Translations under genes and position numbers: made by a program
In this document: one piece after another, positions 1-6,450 of the stretch
Position numbering within the stretch: the first letter of the stretch is position 1
How the letters are laid out: every line of letters begins with the position of its first letter
Source: JBDLRH01 sp039800165
GTDB lineage: Bacteria > Pseudomonadota > Gammaproteobacteria > Burkholderiales > Burkholderiaceae_C
DNA length: 12,559 bases
Assembly (NCBI GenBank): GCA_039800165.1
Contig: JBDLRH010000056.1
Location: forward strand, 1 to 12,559
Direction: 5' to 3'
The notes under the pieces: model-generated
The model's input: only the letters and a program-made list of their open reading frames with translations
Told to the model about the DNA's origin: nothing
Databases searched by the model: none

Positions 1-397
1 AAGCGGGGTCGGGCGGAAACTCGCCGCTGCGCGGCTCAGACAACCGCCCGCCCTGATCCGCTCGTCGCTGCGCGCCTCGGCTGCGCACACGGGGTCCCCT
101 TGCGAGCGGGTGCCGCAGGCGAAAGGCGCTTGATGGGTGGGTAGCGCGGCGATGTGGCGGCACTACAGCAGCCCACACTCACCACTCACGCGACGCGCGG
201 GGCCTACGCGCGAGCTAACCCAGGCGTGAGGGCGCTGGTATCCGGGCGCCGGGCCAATTTGTGCTTCTGATAACGCAGCGCGCTCAAGCCCAGAGGCAAA
301 GAAGCACCGTCAGCCAAGCCACAAGAGTCATCCGCACAAGTGGCCCAGAGAACGGATACCGGCGCCCTCGCGCCGTGCGAGCAAAAGGAAACCGAGC
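1..397. other. Left-edge intergenic region without a convincing gene
   Basis: No reading frame here has a credible start, ribosome binding site and recognisable protein. The reverse strand is free of stops from about 162 to the window edge in one frame, giving an Arg/Ala/Ser-rich translation, and the forward strand is open from 1 to 141. Both are common chance results in GC-rich DNA. A 105-residue reverse reading (521 to 204) runs into the oxidoreductase gene in another frame and is rejected as a gene. The composition looks like the dispersed intergenic, ORF-like sequence seen near gene borders in some Comamonadaceae, but that is an impression from memory. The one clear structure is the inverted repeat at 223-374. 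Confidence 0.55.
223..374. repeat. Nested imperfect inverted repeat (~150 bp)
   Basis: Outer arms at 223-244 and 353-374 are complementary at 20 of 22 positions. Further in, GGGCCA (251-256) pairs with TGGCCC (341-346), and TTGTGC (259-264) pairs with GCACAA (334-339). A perfect 8-bp pair, GTGCTTCT (261-268) with AGAAGCAC (300-307), competes for part of the same left arm, so two folds are mutually exclusive. It lies just downstream of the oxidoreductase stop (398), so it could act on that transcript's 3' end. No T-run or transposase is present. Function is unknown; a dispersed palindromic repeat or a 3' RNA structure are the main options. Confidence 0.6.
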
Positions 398-1372
398 TCA
401 GTTCACCAGCACCAGCTTGCCCATCACCCCGCGCGAACCCATGTGCGCGTAGGCAGCTTTCAAGTCCTTCATCGGCATCGTGCGGTCGATCACCGGCTTG
501 ATCTTGCCCTGGGCATACCACTGCGCCAGCTCCTGCATCATCGCCGCGTTGGCCTTGGGCTCGCGCTTGGAATAGTCGCCCCAGAACACGCCGACGATCG
601 ACGCGCCCTTAAGCAACGCCAGGTTCAGCGGCAGTGAAGGGATCGGCCCCGAGGCGAAGCCCACCACCAGGTAGCGGCCACGCCAGCCGATCGAGCGGAA
701 CGCCGGTTCGGCAAAGTCGCCGCCCACCGGGTCGTAGATCACATCGGGGCCCTTGCCCCCGGTGGCCGCCTTGATCGCCTCGCGCAGGTTGTCCTTGCTG
801 TAGTTGATGGTGGCGTCCGCTCCGATCGACTTGCACAGCGCGCACTTTTCGTCGGTCGAGGCTGCGGCGATCACCTTCGCGCCGGCCACCTTCGCGATCT
901 GGATCGCTGCGGTGCCCACGCCGCCGGCAGCACCCAGCACCAGTACCGTCTCGCCCGCCTTGAGCTGCGCGCGGTCGATCAGGGCATGGTGCGACGTCGC
1001 GTAGATCATGATGAAGGCGGCCGCATCCACCGCGGGGAAGCCCTCGGGCAGCGGCATGCACAGCGCAGCGGGCGCGATGGTGTGGGTGCCGAAGCCGCCG
1101 GTGCCGCTGAGGCAGGCCACTTTCTGGCCTGCCTTGAGGTGCGTGACGCCTTCGCCCACGGCCTCGACAACGCCGGCGTATTCCGAGCCGGGCACGAAGG
1201 GCAGCGGCGGCTTGAACTGGTACTTGTTCTGAACGATCAGCAGGTCGGGAAAGTTCAGGCTGGCCGCCTCGATGCGCAAGCGCACCTCGCCAGCCTTGGG
1301 CTCGGGGGTGGGCAGTTCCTTCCAGGTCAGGGCGTCGACGCCCACGGGGTCTTCACACAGCCATGCGTGCAC
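398..1372 (-). CDS. NADPH:quinone oxidoreductase family protein (zinc-free MDR)
   Basis: Medium-chain dehydrogenase/reductase of the quinone oxidoreductase (QOR/zeta-crystallin) type, 324 residues, cytosolic. Such enzymes use NADPH to reduce quinones or activated alkenes; the substrate cannot be read from sequence. An N-terminal GroES-like domain (about residues 1-125, with PGSEYAGVV at 61-69) precedes a Rossmann domain with the glycine-rich cofactor motif GAAGGVG at 147-153. The structural and catalytic zinc cysteines of alcohol dehydrogenases are absent, as expected for QOR. The start is GTG: it is preceded by GGAG six bases upstream, and the resulting N-terminus (MHAWLCEDP) fits the family. 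A candidate -10 box (TATGAT, 1402-1407 on the minus strand) lies about 30 bases upstream. It is transcribed away from surE and is the only gene in its unit visible here. Confidence 0.9.
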   Translation of the reverse strand: MHAWLCEDPVGVDALTWKELPTPEPKAGEVRLRIEAASLNFPDLLIVQNKYQFKPPLPFVPGSEYAGVVEAVGEGVTHLKAGQKVACLSGTGGFGTHTIAPAALCMPLPEGFPAVDAAAFIMIYATSHHALIDRAQLKAGETVLVLGAAGGVGTAAIQIAKVAGAKVIAAASTDEKCALCKSIGADATINYSKDNLREAIKAATGGKGPDVIYDPVGGDFAEPAFRSIGWRGRYLVVGFASGPIPSLPLNLALLKGASIVGVFWGDYSKREPKANAAMMQELAQWYAQGKIKPVIDRTMPMKDLKAAYAHMGSRGVMGKLVLVN

Positions 1373-1391
1373 GTTGGTCTCCGGTATGAGT

Positions 1392-1423
1392 GGTGGCGCG
1401 CATCATAGGTTCTCCGCGCCACC
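1392..1423. promoter_or_regulatory. Perfect 9-bp inverted repeat in divergent promoter region (candidate operator)
   Basis: GGTGGCGCG at 1392-1400 is perfectly complementary to CGCGCCACC at 1415-1423, with a 14-bp spacer. The spacer holds the candidate -10 box of the minus-strand oxidoreductase gene, and the right arm directly abuts the candidate surE -10 box. This geometry suits a dimeric repressor controlling both directions, or a hairpin in the oxidoreductase leader. The symmetry is seen directly; operator function is inference. Confidence 0.5.
1402..1407 (-). promoter_or_regulatory. Candidate -10 box of the oxidoreductase gene
   Basis: Read on the minus strand the bases are TATGAT, one mismatch from the sigma-70 consensus. 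Transcription would start near 1395 and give a leader of about 23 bases that contains the GGAG ribosome binding site. The best -35 match (TTGTAG, 1423-1428 minus strand) is only 15 bp away and overlaps the surE -10 box, so the two promoters would exclude each other. Confidence 0.4.
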
Positions 1424-1429
1424 TACAAT
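1424..1429 (+). promoter_or_regulatory. Candidate surE -10 box (TACAAT), leaderless start
   Basis: TACAAT ends 10 bases before the surE ATG. A start site about seven bases downstream would leave a leader of only a few bases, so the transcript would be essentially leaderless. No Shine-Dalgarno sequence is present before the ATG, which agrees. No good -35 hexamer is seen at 16-18 bp spacing. Confidence 0.5.
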
Positions 1430-1439
1430 TTCAGCACGC

Positions 1440-2231
1440 ATGAACATCCTGATTTCCAACGACGACGGCTACCAGGCGCCTGGCATCGTGGCGCTGTACG
1501 AGGCCCTGAAGGACCTCGGCCGCGTCGAGGTGGTGGCGCCCGAGCAGAACAACAGCGCCAAGTCCAACGCGCTCACGCTGCACTCGCCGCTGTATGTGCA
1601 CCACGCATCCAGCGGCTTTCGCTACATCAACGGCACGCCGGCCGATTGCGTGCATGTGGCGCTGACGGGGCTGCTGGACTTCCGGCCCGACCTGGTGGTC
1701 AGCGGCATCAACAACGGCGCCAACATGGGCGACGACACCATCTACTCCGGCACCGTGGGCGCGGCGATGGAGGGCTACCTGTTCGGCATCCCGGCCATCG
1801 CGTTTTCGCTGGTAGACAAGGGATGGCAGCACCTCGATGCAGCAGCAGCACATGCGCGGGGCATCGTCTCGCATCTGGCGCAGCAGCATCTGTCGGGCGC
1901 AGCCCCGTGGCTGCTCAACATCAACATTCCCAACCGGCCCTACGCGGACATCGGCCCGGTGCGGGTGTGCCGGCTCGGTCGCCGCCATGCGGCCGAAAGC
2001 GTGATCACGCAGGTCAATCCGCGCGGCGAGACGATGTACTGGATCGGCGGCGCGGGCCCGGCCAAGGACGATGCCGAGGGCACCGACTTCCATGCCACTG
2101 CGCAGGGGCATATCGCACTCACTCCGCTGAAGGTGGACCTGACCGAGCACGACCACCTGCGTTACTGGGGCCAGACCGCCGAGCGCATGGCGCATGCGGC
2201 TGACCTTGGGGCGCACAAGGACCGCGCGTGA
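1440..2231 (+). CDS. surE: 5'/3'-nucleotidase SurE
   Basis: Metal-dependent survival protein that dephosphorylates nucleoside 5'- and 3'-monophosphates in the cytosol; 263 residues, close to the usual 250-265. The SurE signature is complete: NDDG at residues 7-10 (metal ligands D8, D9), S39 in the QNNSAKS loop, and the GINNGANMGDD segment from 89 with the Asn ligand at about 91, followed by YSGTVGAAMEG. The ATG at 1440 is chosen although the frame stays open further upstream, because family homology starts at MNILISNDDG and the upstream part would run through the divergent promoter and antisense to the oxidoreductase. It is first in a surE-pcm-nlpD cluster and its stop overlaps the pcm start by four bases (GTGA), indicating translational coupling. 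Confidence 0.97.
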   Translation: MNILISNDDGYQAPGIVALYEALKDLGRVEVVAPEQNNSAKSNALTLHSPLYVHHASSGFRYINGTPADCVHVALTGLLDFRPDLVVSGINNGANMGDDTIYSGTVGAAMEGYLFGIPAIAFSLVDKGWQHLDAAAAHARGIVSHLAQQHLSGAAPWLLNINIPNRPYADIGPVRVCRLGRRHAAESVITQVNPRGETMYWIGGAGPAKDDAEGTDFHATAQGHIALTPLKVDLTEHDHLRYWGQTAERMAHAADLGAHKDRA

Positions 2232-3088
2232 CGCGTCGCCCCGGCTTTCCGCTGCCGCTGGATCGCGCGATTCCCGGGCGAGCGCCTGCGTCGGCCCCGT
2301 CATCCGCACCTGCACCTTCGCCGGCGCGCTCGCCGGTGGGGACGACGCCCGCTGCGTCCAGGCCTGCGGTCGCCACGCCGGTGGGAGCCAAGCGCCGCAC
2401 CGCACCCGCCGTCGCGCCGCCTGTGCACGGCCTCGGGCTCGACTCGGCGGCCGTGCGCGAGCGCATGGTGGCCAAGCTGCGCACGCAGGGCATCAGCGAC
2501 GCCGAGGTGCTCAAGGCCATGGGCACGGTGGAGCGGCACCGCTTTGTCGACAGCGCGCTGGTCAACCAGGCGTACGAAGACACGAGCCTGCCGATCGGCC
2601 TGGGGCAGACGATTTCCAAGCCCAACGTGGTGGCGCGCATGGCCGAGCTGATGCGCGGCGTGCTGCCCGCCGGCGAGGCGCGGCTGGGGCGTGTGCTGGA
2701 GATTGGAACGGGCTGCGGTTATCAGGCCGCCGTGCTCAGCCTGCTGGCGCGCGAGGTCTACAGCATCGAGCGCCTGCGCGGCCTGCATGACAAGGCGCGC
2801 GCCAACCTGCGCCCGCTGACGCTGCCCAATGTGCATTTGCTGTTTGGCGACGGCATGCTGGGTTATCCGAAGGGCGCGCCGTATGCGGCGATCATCTCGG
2901 CCGCAGGCGGCGAGGCGGTGCCGCAGGCGTGGATCGACCAGCTGGCCGAGGGCGGGCGCATCGTGGCGCCGGTGGCAGGCGAGGGCGGTGCGCAGTCGCT
3001 GGTGGTCATCGACAAGACACTGCAGGGGGTGCAGCGCCGCGTGCTCGAGGCGGTGCACTTCGTCCCCCTAAAATCCGGCACCGCGTAA
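2228..3088 (+). CDS. pcm: Protein-L-isoaspartate O-methyltransferase
   Basis: Repairs damaged proteins by SAM-dependent methylation of L-isoaspartyl residues, in the cytosol. The enzyme core spans about residues 73-286: the substrate-side motif DTSLPIGLGQ (118-127), SAM motif I VLEIGTGCGYQ (156-166), the acidic ribose-binding region IERL (180-183), GDG (207-209) and the AAIISAAGG strand (220-228). At 286 residues it is longer than the usual 205-225 because of an N-terminal Pro/Ala/Ser-rich, low-complexity stretch of about 70 residues. The GTG start at 2228 overlaps the surE stop (GTGA), which favours the long form. An internal ATG at 2465 (residue 80) would cut just before the core and is a less likely alternative start. 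Coupled to surE; nlpD follows 55 bp later. Confidence 0.95.
   Translation: MTRRPGFPLPLDRAIPGRAPASAPSSAPAPSPARSPVGTTPAASRPAVATPVGAKRRTAPAVAPPVHGLGLDSAAVRERMVAKLRTQGISDAEVLKAMGTVERHRFVDSALVNQAYEDTSLPIGLGQTISKPNVVARMAELMRGVLPAGEARLGRVLEIGTGCGYQAAVLSLLAREVYSIERLRGLHDKARANLRPLTLPNVHLLFGDGMLGYPKGAPYAAIISAAGGEAVPQAWIDQLAEGGRIVAPVAGEGGAQSLVVIDKTLQGVQRRVLEAVHFVPLKSGTA
3069..3074 (+). promoter_or_regulatory. Candidate -10 box (TAAAAT) upstream of nlpD
   Basis: TAAAAT in the context CCCCCTAAAATCCGG lies within the last codons of pcm, 69 bases before the nlpD ATG. It is AT-rich in an otherwise GC-rich stretch and matches five of six consensus bases. No convincing -35 hexamer is visible. It could give nlpD its own transcript in addition to read-through from surE-pcm. 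Confidence 0.35.
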
Positions 3089-3143
3089 ACCAGCACTGCC
3101 GCTGCAGCGTTTGCGTCGAACCACCGCAGGTCACTTTTCCACC

Positions 3144-4142
3144 ATGCACGCCACGCCTCATTCGATCCGCCGCGCATCGCGCATCGGCACGGCGCTTTTG
3201 CTGGGCGCGGTGGTGGTCACGCTGGCAGCCTGCTCGTCGGCCCCCCGCCGCCCCGCGCCGGTGGAAGACCGCGGTGCAATGTCTGGCTCGGCGCGGGTGA
3301 CGACTCCGGCGCCGGTCACCCGCCCCGGGGCCGCGCAGGCGGGTGCATCCACATCGGCCGCCGCGCCTGCAGCCGGGCAAGCGGGCGCAGGCGCCGGCGC
3401 CGCCGCCGCCGGTACCGCGCCTGCGTTGCCGGGCGCAGAAAACGCCGGCAAGCCGGGCTTCTACATCGTGCGTCCGGGCGACACGCTGGTGCGGATTGCC
3501 CTGGACAACGGGCAGAACTGGCGCGATGTCGCGCGCTGGAACCGGCTCGACAACCCGAACCTGATCGAAGTCGGCCAGGTGCTGCGGGTCGCGCCCCCGG
3601 ATGCTTCGGCAGTGGCGATGACAGCACCGGCTGCCACGCCCAACGCGCCTGCGGGTGCGGGCGTCGAGGTGCGGCCAGTCACCTCGCCGGGCGCCCCCTC
3701 GCCCCCCGGTCCCGCCGCATCCGCACCTGCCCCTGCTCGCCCTGCACCGGCCAAGCCCGCGGGCGACGGCGAGGACGACCTGCCGTGGGCCTGGCCTGCC
3801 AGCGGCCAGGTGATCGCCGGCTTTGACGAGCAGCGCAACAAGGGCCTGGGCCTTGCGGGCAACGCCGGCGACCCGGTGCTGGCCGCAGCCGACGGGCGCG
3901 TGGTGTACGCCGGCTCGGGCCTGCGCGGCTACGGCAACCTGATCATCGTCAAGCACAACAACACCTTCCTGACCGCCTACGCGCACAACCAGACCCTGCT
4001 GGTGCGCGAAGACCAGACCGTGCGGCGCGGCCAGAAGATCGCCGAGATGGGCAGCACCGACAGCGACCGGGTCAAGCTGCACTTCGAAATCCGCCGCCAG
4101 GGCAAGCCGGTGGACCCGGCGCGCTACCTGCCCGCACGCTGA
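3144..4142 (+). CDS. nlpD: NlpD-like lipoprotein (LysM + degenerate LytM/M23 domain)
   Basis: Outer-membrane lipoprotein, 332 residues, that in the family activates the septal amidase AmiC during daughter-cell separation. A basic N-terminus and hydrophobic stretch end in the lipobox LAAC (Cys30), with Ser at +2, fitting outer-membrane sorting. A LysM peptidoglycan-binding domain covers residues 106-152 (FYIVRPGDTL start), flanked by Ala/Pro/Gly-rich linkers, and the LytM/M23 domain covers about 219-332. The metal site is degenerate: Asn232 replaces the first His, Gly236 replaces the Asp (NKGLGLAG), Lys311 replaces the first His of HxH; H281 and H313 remain. A non-enzymatic activator role is therefore likely. 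The ATG at 3144 is preferred over an in-frame TTG at 3111 because it gives a normal signal peptide. The ribosome binding site is weak. rpoS, the usual next gene, is missing. Confidence 0.93.
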   Translation: MHATPHSIRRASRIGTALLLGAVVVTLAACSSAPRRPAPVEDRGAMSGSARVTTPAPVTRPGAAQAGASTSAAAPAAGQAGAGAGAAAAGTAPALPGAENAGKPGFYIVRPGDTLVRIALDNGQNWRDVARWNRLDNPNLIEVGQVLRVAPPDASAVAMTAPAATPNAPAGAGVEVRPVTSPGAPSPPGPAASAPAPARPAPAKPAGDGEDDLPWAWPASGQVIAGFDEQRNKGLGLAGNAGDPVLAAADGRVVYAGSGLRGYGNLIIVKHNNTFLTAYAHNQTLLVREDQTVRRGQKIAEMGSTDSDRVKLHFEIRRQGKPVDPARYLPAR

Positions 4143-4150
4143 CGCGCTGC

Positions 4151-4189
4151 AGGCTCGCGGCCTGAGCCTCGCGCACGCTACAGTGCGCG
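4151..4189 (+). promoter_or_regulatory. Two tandem hairpins and a -10-like box in the nlpD-exonuclease gap
   Basis: The 48-bp gap holds AGGCTC/GAGCCT (4151-4156 and 4164-4169, 7-base loop), then CGCGCAC/GTGCGCG (4170-4176 and 4183-4189, 6-base loop). Neither has a U-tract, so they are not standard intrinsic terminators. TACAGT at 4179-4184 lies six bases before the exonuclease ATG and could be a -10 box for a leaderless transcript. No Shine-Dalgarno sequence is present. No trace of an rpoS remnant is seen. Confidence 0.4.
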
Positions 4190-4190
4190 C

Positions 4191-4988
4191 ATGATCTGGC
4201 CCGTTCTCGTCTTCGACATCGAATCCATCCCCGACGTGGCGGGCCTGCGCGCGCTGCGCGGCGCGCCCGCCGGACACACCGACGCGCAGGTCTACGAAGC
4301 CTGGCTGGCCGAGCGCAAGGAAAAGGGGCAGGGCGACTTCGCGCCGCTGCACCTGCAGCGGGTGCTGGTGATCAGCTGCGTGTTCCGCAATGCCGAGGGT
4401 GTGCGGGTGCACTCGTTCGTTGACCGCGACGGCGCCAGCGAAGGCAAGATCATCCAGGGCTTCTTCAACACGATCGAAAAACATGTGCCGCAGCTGGTCA
4501 GCTGGAATGGCGGCGGCTTCGATCTGCCGGTGCTCAACCTGCGCGGCCTGCAGCACGGCGTGGTGGCCGACCGCTACTGGGACATGGGCGAGGGCGGCAA
4601 CGGCTCGGACCGCGAGTTCAAGTGGAACAACTACATCAGCCGCTACCACATGCGCCACCTCGACCTGATGGACCTGCTGGCGATGTATCAGCCGCGCGCC
4701 AGCGCTCCGCTGGACGCGATGGCCAAGCTCAGCGGCTTTCCGGGCAAGCTGGGCATGGACGGGTCGCAGGTGTATTCCACCTATCTCGCCGGCGGGCTGG
4801 AAGACATCCGCCGCTACTGCGAAACCGACGTGATGAACACCTACTTGCTGTACTGCCGCTTCCAGAAGATGCGCGGCGGCCTGACCGAGGCCGAGTACAC
4901 GCAAGAGGTCGAGCAGGTGCGCGCCACCCTGCACGACCTGTCGCAGCACGAAGCGCACTGGCGTGAATACCTGGCCGCCTGGGCCTGA
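4191..4988 (+). CDS. Predicted 3'-5' exonuclease, PolB exonuclease-domain related (PF10108-like)
   Basis: DnaQ-like nuclease of 265 residues resembling the proofreading domain of B-family DNA polymerases, cytosolic. The three exonuclease motifs are visible: Exo I FDIES (D9, E11), Exo II SWNGGGFDLPVL (104-115, D111) and Exo III YCETDVMNTYLLY (209-221, D213). These give the expected acidic residues for two-metal catalysis. The natural substrate and role of this stand-alone family are poorly known to me; DNA repair or RNA processing are possible. The ATG at 4191 is supported by the motif position right at the N-terminus. It follows nlpD by 48 bp and precedes rlmD by 79 bp on the same strand. The start lacks a Shine-Dalgarno sequence and has a -10-like box six bases upstream. 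Confidence 0.9.
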   Translation: MIWPVLVFDIESIPDVAGLRALRGAPAGHTDAQVYEAWLAERKEKGQGDFAPLHLQRVLVISCVFRNAEGVRVHSFVDRDGASEGKIIQGFFNTIEKHVPQLVSWNGGGFDLPVLNLRGLQHGVVADRYWDMGEGGNGSDREFKWNNYISRYHMRHLDLMDLLAMYQPRASAPLDAMAKLSGFPGKLGMDGSQVYSTYLAGGLEDIRRYCETDVMNTYLLYCRFQKMRGGLTEAEYTQEVEQVRATLHDLSQHEAHWREYLAAWA

Positions 4989-5054
4989 CACAGCGGCCCT
5001 GACGCCGCGCGCACGGCCTTGACCCGTCGCACCAGGCGAGCCGGCTGGCGCTGA

Positions 5055-5060
5055 GACAAT
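5055..5060 (+). promoter_or_regulatory. Candidate rlmD -10 box (GACAAT), leaderless start
   Basis: GACAAT ends seven bases before the rlmD ATG and the region has no Shine-Dalgarno sequence. A TTGACC at 5019-5024 resembles a -35 box but is 30 bp away, too far for normal sigma-70 spacing. The arrangement matches those before surE and the exonuclease gene. Confidence 0.35.
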
Positions 5061-5067
5061 CGGGCAC

Positions 5068-6450
5068 ATGACAGACGATTGGCTGCAGGTCGACGCGCTC
5101 GACCTCGAGGCGCAGGGCGTGGCGCGGCGCGAAGACGGCAAGGTGGTGTTCATCGAAGGCGCGCTGCCCTTCGAGCGCGTGAAGGCGCAGATCCACCGGC
5201 GCAAGAACAACTGGGAGCAGGGCACCCTGACCGAGATCGCGCATGCGTCGTCGCAGCGCGTGACGCCGCGCTGTCCGCACTTCGGGTTGCATGCGGGCGC
5301 CTGCGGTGGCTGCAAGATGCAGCATCTGGAGCCCTCGGCGCAGGTGGCGATCAAGCAGCGGGTGCTGGAAGACAACCTGTGGCATCTGGCCAAGGTGCGG
5401 CCCGAGCGCATGCTGCGCCCGATCGAGGGCCCGGCCTGGGGCTACCGCTGGCGCGCCCGCCTGTCGGTGCGCCATGTGCGCAAGAAGGGCGCGGTGCTGA
5501 TCGGCTTTCACGAGCGCAAGAGCCGCTACGTCGCCGACATGAGCCAATGCCCGGTGCTGCCGGCGCATGTGAGCGAGCTGCTGCTGCCGCTGCGCGGGCT
5601 GATCGGCAGCATGGACGCAATCGAAACCTGTCCGCAGATCGAGCTGGCCTGCGGCGATGAGGTCACGGCGCTGGTGCTGCGCCACCTCGAGCCGCTGTCG
5701 GCGGGCGATCAGGCCCGCCTGCGCGCCTTTGCCGCTGCGCACCCAGGCGTGCAGTGGTGGCTGCAGCCCAAGGGGCCGGACACGGTGCACCGGCTCGACG
5801 AGGGCGGGCCGCCACTTGCCTACGAGCTGCCCGAGTTCGGCATCGAGATGCCGTTTCGGCCAACCGATTTCACCCAGGTCAATCCGCACATCAACCGCGT
5901 GCTGGTCTCGCGTGCGGTGCGCCTGCTGAATGTGCAACCCACCGACCGCGTCATCGACTGGTTCTGCGGCCTGGGCAACTTCACCCTGCCGCTGGCCACC
6001 CGTGCCCGCGAGGTGCTGGGCATCGAAGGCAGCGAGGCCCTGGCGGCACGTTCCCGCGAGAACCTGGCGCGCAACCAGCCTGCGCGCGAAGGCCGTGCGG
6101 CGCTGTGTCCCACCGCTTTTGCCGCGCGCAACCTGTTCGAAATGACGCCCGAGCTGCTGCTGCGCGATGGCGTGGCCGACCGCTGGCTGATCGACCCACC
6201 GCGTGAAGGCGCGTTCGCGCTGGCCAAAAGCCTGGCCGACCTGCACCAGAACGCCGAGCTGCGCAGGGAGTGGACGCCGCCGCGGCGCATCGTCTATGTG
6301 AGCTGCAACCCGGCCACGTTGGCGCGCGACGCCGGGTTGCTGGTGCACCAGGCGGGCTACCGCTGCACGGCAGCCGGGGCGGTGAACATGTTTGCGCACA
6401 CCGCGCATGTGGAGAGCATGGCGGTATTCGACCTCGCCTCAGCTGGCTGA
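5068..6450 (+). CDS. rlmD: 23S rRNA (uracil(1939)-C(5))-methyltransferase RlmD
   Basis: Adds a SAM-derived methyl group to carbon 5 of U1939 in 23S rRNA; 460 residues, slightly longer than E. coli RlmD (433). An N-terminal TRAM-like RNA-binding domain (about 1-60) is followed by the four iron-sulfur cysteines C69, C79, C82 (ACGGC context) and C161 (SQCPVL). The methyltransferase domain has the SAM motif DWFCGLGNFT (297-306), the DPPREG motif with D376, the catalytic nucleophile C413 in SCNPATLARD, and the general base E449 in HVES. All key residues are present, so the enzyme should be active. It is the last gene of the plus-strand run and its 3' end overlaps the convergent lipoprotein gene by 12 bases. 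Confidence 0.96.
   Translation: MTDDWLQVDALDLEAQGVARREDGKVVFIEGALPFERVKAQIHRRKNNWEQGTLTEIAHASSQRVTPRCPHFGLHAGACGGCKMQHLEPSAQVAIKQRVLEDNLWHLAKVRPERMLRPIEGPAWGYRWRARLSVRHVRKKGAVLIGFHERKSRYVADMSQCPVLPAHVSELLLPLRGLIGSMDAIETCPQIELACGDEVTALVLRHLEPLSAGDQARLRAFAAAHPGVQWWLQPKGPDTVHRLDEGGPPLAYELPEFGIEMPFRPTDFTQVNPHINRVLVSRAVRLLNVQPTDRVIDWFCGLGNFTLPLATRAREVLGIEGSEALAARSRENLARNQPAREGRAALCPTAFAARNLFEMTPELLLRDGVADRWLIDPPREGAFALAKSLADLHQNAELRREWTPPRRIVYVSCNPATLARDAGLLVHQAGYRCTAAGAVNMFAHTAHVESMAVFDLASAG

Noticed and set aside
210..374. Integron attC-like site (left part has AACC and TCAAGCC words with inverted symmetry)
   Set aside because: No matching pair of RYYYAAC and GTTRRRY core sites at the ends, and no integrase or cassette genes nearby.
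204..521. A 105-codon minus-strand frame overlapping the 3' end of the oxidoreductase gene
   Set aside because: It shares sequence with the oxidoreductase in another frame, lacks a ribosome binding site and has no identifiable domain.
1272..1439. In-frame upstream extension of surE
   Set aside because: It is antisense to the oxidoreductase, crosses the divergent promoter, and lies outside SurE homology, which begins at the ATG at 1440.
3006..5411. An 801-codon open frame on the minus strand antisense to nlpD, the exonuclease and rlmD
   Set aside because: Long antisense frames are expected opposite GC-rich genes with strong third-position G/C bias. The translation has no recognisable domain, and the plus-strand proteins are well identified.
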